Of a stretch of 64,000 nt of DNA, positions 53,629 through 64,000 are shown one piece after another. Numbering within the stretch: the stretch's first letter is position 1; each line of letters opens with the position of its first letter. The notes below the pieces were generated by a model that saw nothing but the letters and a program-made list of their open reading frames with translations, had not been told where the DNA came from and made no database searches. The position numbers and the translations under genes are program-made. The stretch is from the NCBI RefSeq assembly GCF_000764305.2, contig NW_025940924.1, forward strand, positions 4,133 to 68,132, written 5' to 3'. Source of the DNA: Hyalella azteca (Eukaryota; Arthropoda; Malacostraca; Amphipoda; Hyalellidae).

Positions 53629-55884
53629 GATTTGTTCTTAATCGATGTAGCATCTGCCTCGACGTTTATGCTCGATCATTTCCATGAAGTTTTTAGCTGC
53701 ATGCCGTCGAGCAGCGCTCGGTCGAGCGAGCTCTTCAAAGTCGAGCTTCAAAGGCCAAAAGTAATCAAAACATCGCAATTTAATGAACAACTTTGCTCGG
53801 CAATCTAGAAGAAATTTGTGCAGCATGCTCGTACCGGCGACCAAACTGTTCAAATTACAAAATGATGGATAAAAAATAGTCGAATAATAATTTGTAGTTA
53901 AAGAATTTTTATTGATTTATGAATGTTTAATAGTTGATGAAGAATTATGAGTTTGTTGTCGAGTGCTTGTAGCACATAAATGAGTTAGATGCAAAGGAGG
54001 CATGTTATTCTTCATACAACAATGTGATTTAAAATTCCACATGTACAGTATTTATACAGTATTACATACAGTGTTTATAACCAATCAAGTAACATAACTA
54101 TATTTATTAACAATCTACTTACAGAGAATGTTAATATGCTGAATGTATCAAAATAATTAGTAGATTTACAGCCTGAAATCTATTTATATAAATGGTCGCA
54201 TCTTGCAATGTTTTTTTTCGATCATAAATGACATATGGCTAAAAATTAAGTACTAAAGATGAGCAATACGTTATTTACTGGTCTAATGAAGACAAGATAC
54301 ATATAGGGAGGTTTCAAATATCGCCTTTAAAAGATGAATTTTAAGTTTGAAAAATTAGAAGAAAACTATCTAAAATATCTGATCTGATTTTTAGAGCTAT
54401 AAAAAAGAAAAGGTTTAAGCACCGCAGATTTTTTCAAAAGCAATAAAGAAAATATAAGCAGTAAAATGTAACTTAAAATTGCAAAGAGGAGGTAGAAGTC
54501 CCCAGAGGTGCTCTCTTGCACCCCCTCTTCCCCCTCCTCTACACTGCGCTCTCTCTCCAAATCTAAATGAATAACAGCGATAGAGCACGCAAAAGAAGAA
54601 AGCGAAATAGAAATCCCACGGAAGAGCGATCGAAAGAATAGCGACCAGGCCTAATCCATCCTTGGCCGCGCTCAGCCAATGGGCGCTAGCGACACAAGAA
54701 GCGTCAGCCAATAGGAGACCAGCATCCGCCGAGGGTAAGGTTAGGATGAGGGTGAGGGAGAGGGCTGGTCTCAAGGAACAGTTTCGAGTGCCCATGAGAA
54801 TTTCTGCTCTCGAAAGTTTGTTTGCTTTGAAAAAGTAGGAAAACAAGATAAATTATTTTACTCAAATTAGTTCTTACATGTGATGAATTTAATTTGTTAG
54901 GGCGTAGTTTTCTCTTTTCTATATGTTAGGAGGATATCGTACTCAGTAAATCATTATTTACAATGGATAAAAACTTGATTATTTTTCGCGTAACTTAAAT
55001 CACTCATATCGCTGATCAGAAGAAACATGCATCACTTGCTCGTTTTACTAAATAGTAGTTTTATTTAATAAGATTGCATTTCAATAAATAATTCGATTTT
55101 TTTGCTCACATAACTGGTCAATTAATATTAAATAGTCATAATTAAAAAAATTCAAAACTAACGGAAAAAACATTTTTGGAAATCCAAACGAAGTAGAATT
55201 GTAAGTTCACTCTCATCTATAAAAAATCAATAAAACAAACAAACAAAACGTAATAGAATTCACTAGCAAATTTTCAAAACTGAACTCGTAAGCGCAGTGC
55301 AGAATTCTTTGCCGTGTACGCGAGCCGGACGAGTCGTGCAGAAATCCGGCACTGAATTTCTTGCGCGGCGCCGGACGCGGACAAGGTCTCCATTTTGAAG
55401 GGTTTTCGTGTAAGGCTGCACGAGTCCAAGTGTCGACACTCGGTCTGCCATTAATAATTCTCAGAATTTAAACACGAACTCCAAGGCTGGAATTCTACAG
55501 GTAACTTGCTCCAGTGCACAGCTGTGGTAATGTGCGGTTTTCTGTAGTCGTTTAACTTACGTATGAATGAAGGAAAAAAATTCTTACCCTCATTTATTTT
55601 TTGTTAAAGATTAAATAGTATTATAAACTAAAGTAAGTAGTTCTTTGTGTTTAATATGATGGCAATTTTGATTTAATTCAGTTAGAGGAATCTGTGCTAA
55701 ACACATTATTTTTCGAGTGCCTGGAAGAGTCTACGTGAACGCAAATCTTTTCGTAAATTTTAATATGATTCGCACTAGAAAATATTTTGTGAGATTAGAG
55801 ATCTTGATAAAAATTTTTTTACAATTTTAGATTTTCGTTCCCAAAAAATATATATCTCCAAAGATTTCTGGCTCACCTAATGGA
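53629..55884. other. 2.3 kb without recognised genes
   Basis: A 143-codon minus-strand frame at 54846-54415 overlaps a GC-richer patch (54490-54790); no domain or splice support. A 62-codon minus-strand frame at 55451-55263 is likewise unsupported. Confidence 0.4.
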
Positions 55885-55966
55885 ACAAATAATTTATTAA
55901 ACTGATGAAACAATTCATTTATTAAACTAATGAAACAAGTATTTATTAAACTCACATCAAACAATA
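55885..55966. repeat. About 27-bp repeat, 3 copies
   Basis: ATTTATTAAACTGATGAAAC-like units with small changes. Confidence 0.8.
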
Positions 55967-56365
55967 CATTACAATATTACAGACACAATAACACAATAAC
56001 AGGAATAACGAAGAACAGGAATATGTTACGAAGTTAGAGTCTTAACGAATCTCAAGAAATAGCAGAACATAGCAGTAGTAATTATATGAATATTTCATTA
56101 TATAACCAATAGGTATAGTCATAAGTTCTTCTTTCTACAATTAGAGTACGTGTAATTATAATGTTCACGTGGAACTAAGAAAAACCTCCTTTACTGAACA
56201 AATTTATACGCCACAGAAATGCATTGAATATTGCAGAATATTTCAAATTCTGAATATTGCATACTCTCATGGAAGGTATACTATATTAACTAGATATTGG
56301 ATATTCAGATGGATATAATTATACATAAATGTTGTATTTATAGTGTGGTGAGCATCAACAAATCC

Positions 56366-56592
56366 TCTACAAATAAAAACGATAATTGTACGTACAACAG
56401 GTGCTACATAACAACAATCATTGAATAACAGAAATAATTAAGCAAAAACCGTGTGAACATTAACAAAATTGCGACAATCGTATAACAAGTGCCACAAACA
56501 ACGATAACGGTATAGCAGTTGCTACAAAACTACAATCGTGTAACAAATTATCCAAAACATGGAAAATTGTACAGCCGTGGCTACAAAATTGT
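56366..56592. repeat. Degenerate GCTACAAAA/ACAATCGT repeat, about 5 copies
   Basis: Loose units of about 36-45 bp around ACAATCGTGTAACAA and GTTGCTACAAAACTA. Confidence 0.6.
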
Positions 56593-56760
56593 CTCCTAGT
56601 ATTCAGAGTATACATGAATGATGGGCATGAATTCATGAATTATTTGTACGCATCACGTTATTTTATTGCTGTTATTTTATAGCTGTTTTATTGTCAAAAC
56701 ATAAGTCGTGTGTCGATATATTGGATTAGCTGGTATACCGTGACCATAACACCAGTCAAA

Positions 56761-57637
56761 CCAGACCATTTGTGGTACAGGGCAGCGCATGGTCACGTCT
56801 AAGTCCACATAACAATCCAGTCCATTTGAGCTAGTGGGCAGCGCGTGTTCAAGTCCAAGTCCACATAATAAACCAGACCATTTGTGGTACAGGGCAGCGC
56901 ATGGTCACGTCTAAGTCCACATAACAAACCAGTCCATTTGAGCTAGTGGGCAGCGCGTGTTCAAGTCCAAGTCCACATAATAAACCAGACCATTTGTGGT
57001 ACAGGACAGCGCATGGTCACGTCTAAGTCCACATAACAAACCAGTCCATTTGAGCTAGTGGGCAGCGCGTGTTCAAGTCCAAGTCCACATAATAAACCAG
57101 ACCATTTGTGGTACAGGACAGCGCATGGTCACGTCTAAGTCCACATAACAAACCAGTCCATTTGAGCTAGTGGGCAGCGCGTGTTCAAGTCCAAGTCCAC
57201 ATAATAAACCAGACCATTTGTGGTACAGGACAGCGCATGGTCACGTCTAAGTCCACATAACAAACCAGTCCATTTGAGCTAGTGGGCAGCGCGTGTTCAA
57301 GTCCAAGTCCACATAATAAACCAGACCATTTGTGGTACAGGACAGCGCATGGTCACGTCTAAGTCCACATAACAAACCAGTCCATTTGAGCTAGTGGGCA
57401 GCGCGTGTTCAAGTCCAAGTCCACATAATAAACCAGACCATTTGTGGTACAGGACAGCGCATGGTCACGTCTAAGTCCACATAACAAACCAGTCCATTTG
57501 AGCTAGTGGGCAGCGCGTGTTCAAGTCCAAGTCCACATAATAAACCAGACCATTTGTGGTACAGGACAGCGCATGGTCACGTCTAAGTCCACATAACAAA
57601 CCAGTCCATTTGAGCTAGTGGGCAGCGCGTGTTCAAG
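56761..57637. repeat. Higher-order satellite: 112-bp dimer, about 7.8 copies
   Basis: Each 112-bp unit is two 56-bp monomers. Monomer A begins CCAGACCATTTGTGGTACAG and monomer B CCAGTCCATTTGAGCTAGTG; both end AAGTCCACATAA(C/T)AAA. By direct alignment A and B differ at 11 of 56 positions, while the dimers are almost identical to each other (the first two copies read CAGGGCAG, later ones CAGGACAG). The array ends at an N. Confidence 0.96.
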
Positions 57638-57638
57638 N
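57638..57638. other. Single-N assembly join
   Basis: It separates the 112-bp satellite from an unrelated 13-bp array, so the satellite's true length is unknown. Confidence 0.85.
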
Positions 57639-57715
57639 TGTCATGCTGGTTTGTCATGCTGGTGTGTCATGGTGGTGTGTCATGGTGGTGTGTCATGCTG
57701 GTTTGTCATGCTAGT
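57639..57715. repeat. 13-bp minisatellite, about 6 copies
   Basis: TGTCATGCTGGTT and TGTCATGGTGGTG units directly after the N. Confidence 0.92.
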
Positions 57716-58240
57716 TCGACACTCGCATTCAACGCACAATAAAGACAAAGAGAAAGAACAGAATTATCTCGTCATGAGATAGGGAATATTAGGGAGTTTA
57801 GGGTAAAACATTTGTTTTATATTCTGAAATTTTACCCGGACCAGCATGCATATTTCACCCGGACCAGCATCGGCTGCTCTCGCAAGAATTATAGAAGTTA
57901 GTGAAAATGATTTTTATGCATATTATTATTGATTAATTGTAATTCTCATATTTTAAAAATTGTATAGGTGAATATGTGCCAGGCCTTATGCATCTGAATA
58001 TTAACAGTATTTTAATTTTGAACAGACTCGTTTATTTCGCAAAATTTACGTATACATATTAGCTTATATAATACATGTGTTTTCTTCGGAGCTAATATGC
58101 TTAACATTTAATAGATATCTCTGTAGCATACAACAACTATCTTTGTATTGGGCATGTGTAAATGCGTGTGTGGGCTTTGTATGAGTATAACAGGTTTCCT
58201 TCATACGCGCGTTCCTTAGATTGTGTGGCTCGTGTGGATT
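57716..58240. other. Spacer, nothing recognised
   Basis: ACCCGGACCAGCAT is repeated at about 57836 and 57858. No gene. Confidence 0.45.
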
Positions 58241-58436
58241 GTGTGTTTGTGTGGCATGTGAAGTGTGTTTGTGTGGCATGTGAAGTGTGTTTGTGTGGCA
58301 TGTGAAGTGTGTTTGTGTGGCATGTGAAGTGTGTTTGTGTGGCATGTGAAGTGTGTTTGTGTGGCATGTGAAGTGTGTTTGTGTGGCATGTGAAGTGTGT
58401 TTGTGTGGCATGTGAAGTGTGTTTGTGTGGCATGTG
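58241..58436. repeat. 22-bp minisatellite, about 9 copies
   Basis: Identical GTGTTTGTGTGGCATGTGAA GT units; ends at the N at 58437. The unit has no stop on the minus strand and is not a multiple of three, so all three frames read the same 22-residue cycle. Confidence 0.95.
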
Positions 58437-58437
58437 N
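58437..58437. other. Single-N assembly join
   Basis: It follows the identical 22-bp units directly. The 51 bases to its right lead into the adapter. Confidence 0.85.
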
Positions 58438-58488
58438 CGTAAATTTGGTGAAGGCAAAAGAGTGCCGCGCGATGGGATGATGTACGGC

Positions 58489-58526
58489 CTGTCTCTTATA
58501 CACATCTAGATGTGTATAAGAGACAG
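58489..58526. other. Nextera mate-pair junction adapter left in the assembly
   Basis: CTGTCTCTTATACACATCT (58489-58507) is followed at once by its reverse complement (58508-58526). These are two Tn5 19-bp mosaic ends head to head, the known circularisation junction of Nextera mate-pair libraries. It is synthetic. The sequences on each side were the two ends of a mate-pair fragment and are not neighbours in the genome. Translations across it give MCIRD and VSYTHLDVYKRQ-type peptides, a familiar contaminant signature in protein databases. Confidence 0.98.
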
Positions 58527-58640
58527 CCTCAGCACGACCCTCAGCACGACCCTCAGCACGACCCTCAGCACGACCCTCAGCACGATCCTCAGCACGGCCC
58601 TCAGCACGATCCTCAGCACGGCTACCAGCACGGTCGCAAG
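58527..58640. repeat. 12-bp minisatellite, about 9 copies
   Basis: CCTCAGCACGAC units with GAT and GGC variants, starting immediately after the adapter. Confidence 0.94.
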
Positions 58641-58694
58641 CTTCAACTTTAAAATTTTCAGCAAAAATGATTACAGCTACAATGTTCAACTTCA

Positions 58695-59022
58695 ACTTGA
58701 ACTTGATTAGCAATGAAAATCAGTCTTTAATGTTTAGCTTCGTCTAAAACTCGATTGAAAGAAAGAAAGATTATTTAGGCTTCGATGTTCAGCATAAACT
58801 TGATTACGGTTCACAAAAATCTATTTCATCTACTATACCACTTCTGTCGAGGAGAATTACTTGAACTTGATTAGCAATATAAAAATCAGTCTTTAATGTT
58901 TAGATTAAACGAAAACTCGTTTGAAAAAAAAAATAATATTTAGGCTTCAATGTTCAGCAGCAACTTAAACACGATTCACAAAAATCTATTCCGTCTACTG
59001 TACAACTTCTGTCAAGGAGAAC
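58695..59022. repeat. 164-bp tandem duplication, diverged
   Basis: Both copies contain GAACTTGATTAGCAAT, AATCAGTCTTTAATGTTTAG, GGCTTCNATGTTCAGCA and CACAAAAATCTATT. Clear substitutions and A-run differences show it is older than the 331-bp duplication. Confidence 0.92.
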
Positions 59023-59477
59023 TTAGGAAACCAAACAATTTTCGTTATAAAACTACTCATGTATGGCTATAGACGCTTGTTTTTATCATGAACTGATGCT
59101 AGAAGTAAATGATGTCATCGTCTGACAATGGTGATAATCGTCACACATTCCTTTAGAAATGAAATATATATACCGCTGGAGGTATTTTTCCGTTGAAATT
59201 GTTTTCGGATTGATTTACAGGATTCCAGTCTTAGTATTCTATTCTATTTACGTGTTTCTTATGTCTATAAGTTCTCATTATTCAGTGTGTCTTTTAAGCT
59301 GTAAGTAATGCATTCAAAACGTTTTTAATTATTATAGAAATGTTTTTCGGAAAGCTGCTTCTCGATCTAACATCGCCGAAGAAAAACACTGTTTGGCCCA
59401 TTGAAAAAAAAATCGAAATTAAAATTATTATTAAAACCTATTTTCTGGTCTTCAATGAAATTTGTATACAAAAAGAT
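59023..59477. other. AT-rich spacer, nothing recognised
   Basis: No supported feature. Confidence 0.45.
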
Positions 59478-59721
59478 AATTCATTATAATTTCAAGGAGT
59501 CGAACAATTCTTTATAGATGACGTTGGTATGTAGATCAAAAGGCAGATTTAGCAAAAATGTCCACCGAGATTTCATTGTTCAATGCTTCGATTAATTTGA
59601 GAATAAATGTTGATACAATCGAAACGTCGTTGATATATTATTATTATTTGCTAAATCTACCTTTTGGTCTACCAAAGTCATCTAAAGAACTGTTCGACTC
59701 CTTGAAAATCATAATGCATTC
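59478..59721. repeat. Inverted repeat with about 75-bp arms, 94-bp loop
   Basis: The left arm (59478-59554, containing CAAGGAGTCGAACAATTCTT and GGCAGATTTAGCA) is complementary to the right arm (59649-59721, containing TGCTAAATCTACCTTTTGG and AACTGTTCGACTCCTTG) with a few mismatches. The transcript would fold into a long hairpin. It may be a MITE or a small-RNA source; no second copy is seen here. Confidence 0.88.
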
Positions 59722-61704
59722 TCTGGTCATTAATTGTACGCATATAAACAAGAAAATTTTGCCGTCTTATACCAAGAAGAAAATTCCGTACCTATGCTAC
59801 TCCCTGCTGTAGGTATGCACGCTCCATGCCTCCGCTGCCTATCGATTTTTTGCAGACGCTTCAGAAGCCTTCGAAGAGCGAGCAAAAGGGGGGCTGTGAA
59901 AAGGGGGACAATGAAAAGGAGGGAAGGGAGGGGGAGGTAGATAAGGGGGTTAAAAGAAATTCTGTGACATCCACTCGAAAGAGGGAGAGAGGGAATAAGG
60001 GGGACTGAGAGAGGGGTTTGAGGGAGATTGTCCCCCTTGCAGGCATTTGCATCTGAACGTCGCCGCTTCTTATGCGTCGGGGCGACGTTCTTTGGGAAGT
60101 TGCGGATCAAACGCGACGACAGGGCGAGGCAAAGACAGAAAGCCTTATTTATATATTATGGGCTAGCTGTGTAAATTGAGCACAATCTAATTAAAAAATT
60201 TTCGGTGCTCCATCAGTTGTTCAAAACTTCTACAGAATGTTTGTTTAATCAGTAGCACAGCAGGATCAAAACAAGGAATACGTAATTGTTGATTATACTT
60301 AGACTATACACTTGGAAGTGTCTTGAAACAAAAACACTGTTTTTTGAAATCATTATGGGCAAAAATTGTTCAATACAAAAAATAACTTCTTGATAACACT
60401 GAATGAATTGGAGGAGAATTAATTGTAATCATTTAATTCGTTCGCTGATTTGCGATAAACTCGTACATGTATCGTAAATTGGTCGACTACAGACTGCATA
60501 ACGTACTTTAATTCCTTGAGATTTTCATAGAATAGCAATTTGAACAGCATTGATGGCCTAATATTCATGGAAAAATTGTTATAATTGGCTGTTGAATACA
60601 AGATTCCCTAGTAACTTTTTATTTAGCTGATCAAGAGCACAGAAATTCCAGACCAGAAATGTCGGCGGCTGGAGGTTATTAGACAAAATCGTGGTGCCGT
60701 ATTTTCATTTTTATTACCACGAATTGAACAATTTCAACGATTAATTTGTATTAAATAAATCCAACAGAACAAATGCTGAAATTTCGAATTTTCGAAATGT
60801 AATCATACGCGAAACTTACACACCAATGATTTTTCCCCGTGACTGTTACCAAACTGAGAAGTCAGTGGTAGCAAGAATAACGAGAAAAATATTCATACGC
60901 TTCTATATATAATAGATTAAAATTCAAGAAATTTCTGCGTGTCACGGAAAAAATAAAGAGAATCCACATCTTACTAGCTATCGAACGGACTGATATTTAT
61001 CTTTGTTATTTTAGACTTGAAATAACACAAGTGCGTGTACTTTATCCCATAATTATTTCAATGAGGAATTAATGAATGAATAATTATAATAAAATAAAAA
61101 AAATAATTAGAGAATAAAGTATTCTATTTTAGTCCCCCTACGTTCGTTTTTTCCCCTATTCTCTACAATCAAGTATTGCTATGCATAGGCCTAGCTATAT
61201 GCAGACGCCTATACACATACTCTCTATCGCGCTTGAAATTGAAATAAATTACCTAAGCTTACCATTCTACCATGGCCATTAATTTCAATATATTCAACAG
61301 AAATGAATACTTGAGAATAAAAAAATTTCAGCTTGACATCGGATAATCGTAGAATTTTCTTTAAATCAATTATTAATAACATCGGTTTGTGATAAAATTA
61401 ACTAAAACTTGAAAATAAAACAATAAATTTCGGAAAATTCATGCAACTCTTCCAGGAATTTAATTTTTATGTTTCAAAATGTTTCAGCGCTTGAGTTAAA
61501 ATTACAAGTAATTACCCACCATTCATGTGACGTTGAAATAACGTTTATTAAACGTTGTTTTAATGAAAAAAAATTAAAAAAAAACACGTAACCAATGTTG
61601 TTCCAGCGTGAATTGTCTTTGGGGTAACAAGTCAATTTTCCTTATAAACAAAAATCTTGTATGATTCGGTCACTCCTGCCAGCTATGCCTCCAACTGCAG
61701 ACTG
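59722..61704. other. 2 kb mostly unassigned; G-rich patch at 59880-60030
   Basis: The patch gives Pro/Ser/Leu-rich minus-strand frames (60110-59730) that look like low complexity. GACGTTGAAATAACG words at 61530-61560 are shared with 34590-34680. Confidence 0.4.
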
Positions 61705-61859
61705 ATGTTGCAGTTTGCCCTGCCAAACTTCTTGGTCCCGAGAAGTGATACAAAAAATTCCTACACAATAGCGGCCTTTGACCGGAGGCGGCCGTTCCAG
61801 ATGCCCGGCGGTGACCAGAAGGCCTGCAAATTCTTTTCAAAACTCATGAAGGGGTAGCT
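61705..61859 (+). CDS. Candidate exon, product unknown
   Basis: After a possible acceptor (CTCCAACTGCAG|A) the plus strand encodes LMLQFALPNFLVPRSDTKNS then YTIAAFDRRRPFQMPGGDQK and CKFFSKLMKG before TAG at 61857. It is GC-richer than the flanks with third-position bias typical of coding DNA. The frame is open back to about 61650. GG|GTAGCT at the end is a weak donor. No domain recognised. Phase does not match the next candidate exon at 63117, so an intermediate exon or separate origin is needed. Confidence 0.38.
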
Positions 61860-62459
61860 TATATTTGGTGGTTATTTGGTAGACTGTTCCCCTTACACTG
61901 GAAAAAGAATGCTAATGAAATCTGTAAATAAAATATGAATGCTTTAAAATTGTAAATTTTCTTATGGCATGTGTGTTTCATAGCGCTGGTTGACATTACT
62001 ATATCGTGCCTGTCCAGTCCTCTATGTACGCGAAATTACACGCTGGCAAAATCTATGAAATAGAATAGTTTCCCCACAATTTAATTATTTAAGAGTATTC
62101 ATAGTGACGTAGTCAAATAGCGTCACCATTCCATGTTGTTAGGAGGTAGAAGTGCGTGCATTAGTTATAGGTCAGCCATATATGACACCGAGCAAAGTTT
62201 TTAGTTATTACGCCGTATTGAACTTATCCCGCCAGGAAATTCTATGGCATCTTCACATTCGATATTTTCAGGGAAGAGGGCATAATATTACCTATTGTTT
62301 TATTCGGAAATGGGTTCTTTACAAATGAGTTCTTTTAAAGAACTGGGTTATTTTAAATTTTGAAAAGACGTAAATGTATCCTAAAATTTGTAGTGCATTT
62401 ACTAGTATTTAAGAAGGATTAGTTGCAACCCAGATGTTCACAATCAGTGTACTGTTGCG

Positions 62460-62617
62460 ATGACCTGTATAGCCTGGCATGCCGTGAACCGGTCCACGCA
62501 CGGTCACTGGTAGAATGACCTGCATAGCCCGGCGGTGCAGTGAACCGGTCCACGCACGGTCACTGGTAGAATGACCAGCATAGCCTGGTGGTGCCGTGAA
62601 CCGGTCCATGCACGGTC
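62460..62617. repeat. 55-56-bp minisatellite, 3 copies
   Basis: ATGACCTGTATAGCCTGGCA, then GTGAACCGGTCCACGCACGG, then TCACTGGTAGA; 1-bp length change between copies. Confidence 0.94.
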
Positions 62618-63116
62618 TCTTTTTTTGCTGCTAAGGTCAGCGCGAGTGCAGCTGCCGGGTCATCTCAGCGAGCATGGGTCATTCAGGACGAAGTAAAGGC
62701 AAATGCACAGATACTTGAACAAATAATGACTAAAATAATTTAATAAATAGAGAAAATTCTGAGCAACAGCAATTTTACAACAAATGTTTGATGACGTAAT
62801 TTTAGTTTGCAAGATCGAAATCATGGCAAAATGTTATGTTCAGGATGTCAAATTTTGTTTATATATTAGTATGTGTTTAATCATATATTCATGGAGACAT
62901 GTATGCCGTGTAATCACACTGAACGTAATGACATTCAGAAAACTACCGTTGCATATATACATGAAAAATCATTACATGATTGTTGGAGAGAAATAGAATA
63001 CGCTTCACCTACAATGGACTCAATGTGCATTCAAATTGCCGGCGATTGAAAGGTCCACTACAAATTGAACTTTTTTGCACACCTCAAGACCAGTTCTGGT
63101 AGCGGATTCTTTTTAG
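62618..63116. other. Spacer, nothing recognised
   Basis: No supported feature; a GC-richer 70-bp patch at 62635-62705. Confidence 0.4.
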
Positions 63117-63431
63117 GCTTTGCAAGCGACCTTTCCTCATGAAATTTCACAGACCGATGGTCAGGCTGGGCAGAACAATGAGGGTGTTAGGCTGGGCAAA
63201 GACTCTCCTCTAAAGGTCGGGTCAAAGGGCAAGAAATGCAATGATCGACAGCGGTCAGTGGCCACCGGGACCTTCTATGCAGTTCAGGACACTGGCCATT
63301 CTGTCCTTACAAGGCTGAACAAAGCCCGAGTCTCAGCAAAAAACTGCGTGCAGTTCCTTCAACAATGCGGGACGAAGAACGGGGCTCGCCTGCATACAAA
63401 CTCGGGTTTCTTTGTCCACGAGGCAATGTGA
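63117..63431 (+). CDS. Candidate terminal exon, about 104 codons, product unknown
   Basis: A pyrimidine-rich acceptor GGATTCTTTTTAG|GC (AG at 63115-63116) opens a frame encoding LQATFPHEISQTDGQAGQNN, then SVATGTFYAVQDTGHSVLTR, then CVQFLQQCGTKNGARLHTNS and ending FVHEAM with TGA at 63429-63431. Base composition is clearly different from the flanks. AATAAA lies 121 bp after the stop. No domain recognised. An alternative acceptor TTTCACAG|A lies at about 63152. It could be the 3' exon of a gene that begins further upstream. Confidence 0.5.
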   Translation, partial: ALQATFPHEISQTDGQAGQNNEGVRLGKDSPLKVGSKGKKCNDRQRSVATGTFYAVQDTGHSVLTRLNKARVSAKNCVQFLQQCGTKNGARLHTNSGFFVHEAM

Positions 63432-63551
63432 TCATTTGAGTTCGGGTGCTGGAAAAGTTTGAATTTTCTTCGTTATGTAAGAATTTACCGTAAATTATCT
63501 TAATCACGTCACCCAAACACTTGAACAATTCTTCTGTCGTTATCGGGTCGA

Positions 63552-63557
63552 AATAAA
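63552..63557 (+). terminator. Possible poly(A) signal AATAAA
   Basis: A hexamer at an appropriate distance from the stop codon of the candidate exon at 63117-63431. Confidence 0.4.
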
Positions 63558-64000
63558 TTTAGCCCCATAGCCAGACAGAGAATATAAAAAGGGAGACATA
63601 ACTAACAAAAGAAGAATAATAAGAGATGCAAAATATTAAATGTGAGCACGAAGTTGAAATGGTAATGAACGATAATTTCAATGCATAAGTATACCTTACG
63701 TGAGCGGATCAAAAGAAAAATGATTCAAGAGAATGAAAAGACATTTTACAGTACTTATTGCTGTCAATTCAATGGAAAAATTCAGAGTATAGGCAATTTA
63801 TTTAAATCTGCATGGCACAGTGGCTCAATTTTTGCAGATGATCTGCGTATTTCGAGTGCCAATTAAAATGCAAGCCGATTTTGCACCTCTTTGTGGAGCC
63901 AATTTTTGTTCCCCAGACCATGAAACTCGATGGAGATTTTCTGACGTGTTGAGTAAAGTAATCCGTCAAATTTGCCGGATTTTCTCAATAAATCTGGCGT
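63558..64000. other. Window end, nothing firm
   Basis: A 61-codon plus-strand frame at 63681-63866 (KYTLRERIKRKMIQENEKTF) has no supporting signals. Confidence 0.4.

Noticed and set aside
54415..54846. 143-codon minus-strand frame
   Set aside because: It overlaps a low-complexity GC patch, has no domain or splice sites, and ends in a hydrophobic low-complexity run.
56761..57637. CRISPR-like array of repeats
   Set aside because: There are no unique spacers between the units; it is a head-to-tail dimer satellite in a eukaryotic context.
58137..58713. Long frames containing MCIRDR or SYTHLDVYKRQ peptides
   Set aside because: They come from translating the Nextera junction adapter plus the flanking 22-bp and 12-bp arrays.

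Overview
The window reads as nuclear DNA of a multicellular animal, most likely an invertebrate with a repeat-rich, AT-rich genome. The reasons are a decayed CR1/Jockey-type non-LTR retrotransposon, an intron-containing gene with a B-box zinc finger, several MITE-like families, more than 25 separate mini- or microsatellite arrays, and no bacterial-style gene packing. An arthropod, perhaps a crustacean, is possible, but nothing in the sequence fixes the taxon.

Layout. 1-3380: a LINE on the minus strand (reverse transcriptase cut by the window edge, then linker, endonuclease and ORF1-like remnant reading leftward), a MITE, and a plus-strand LINE 3' end. 3725-6632: tandem arrays mixed with four copies of a ~150-bp MITE, here called MITE-A. 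8228-12943: the one gene that can be assembled with confidence, on the minus strand. It has five exons whose splice sites and codon phases all agree, and it encodes an N-terminal B-box plus a C-terminal region I do not recognise. A MITE-A copy sits inside its second exon and breaks the frame, but offers a canonical splice donor that would restore it. 13-24 kb: mostly anonymous AT-rich DNA with scattered repeats. 25.6-30.6 kb: two isolated plus-strand candidate exons, the second followed by a poly(A) signal. 33.8-53.6 kb: a dense series of minisatellites, recent segmental duplications, and a 160-codon minus-strand frame interrupted by one TAG. 56.7-59.7 kb: a higher-order satellite, two more arrays, a leftover Nextera mate-pair junction adapter marking a false join, and a long inverted repeat. 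61.7-63.6 kb: two plus-strand candidate exons, the last followed by a poly(A) signal.

MITE-A (seven loci), MITE-B (four loci) and MITE-C (one locus) account for most of the dispersed structure. MITE-A carries GTAAGT splice-donor hexamers on both strands and is found in and around the B-box gene. The B-box gene also has a MITE-A and a MITE-C copy in its last intron and a palindromic MITE-B pair just past its stop codon.

Assembly quality limits the reading. Four single-N joins exist, three of them exactly at tandem-array edges, and the adapter at 58489-58526 shows the neighbouring sequence is chimeric. Array copy numbers and long-range order around these points should not be trusted.
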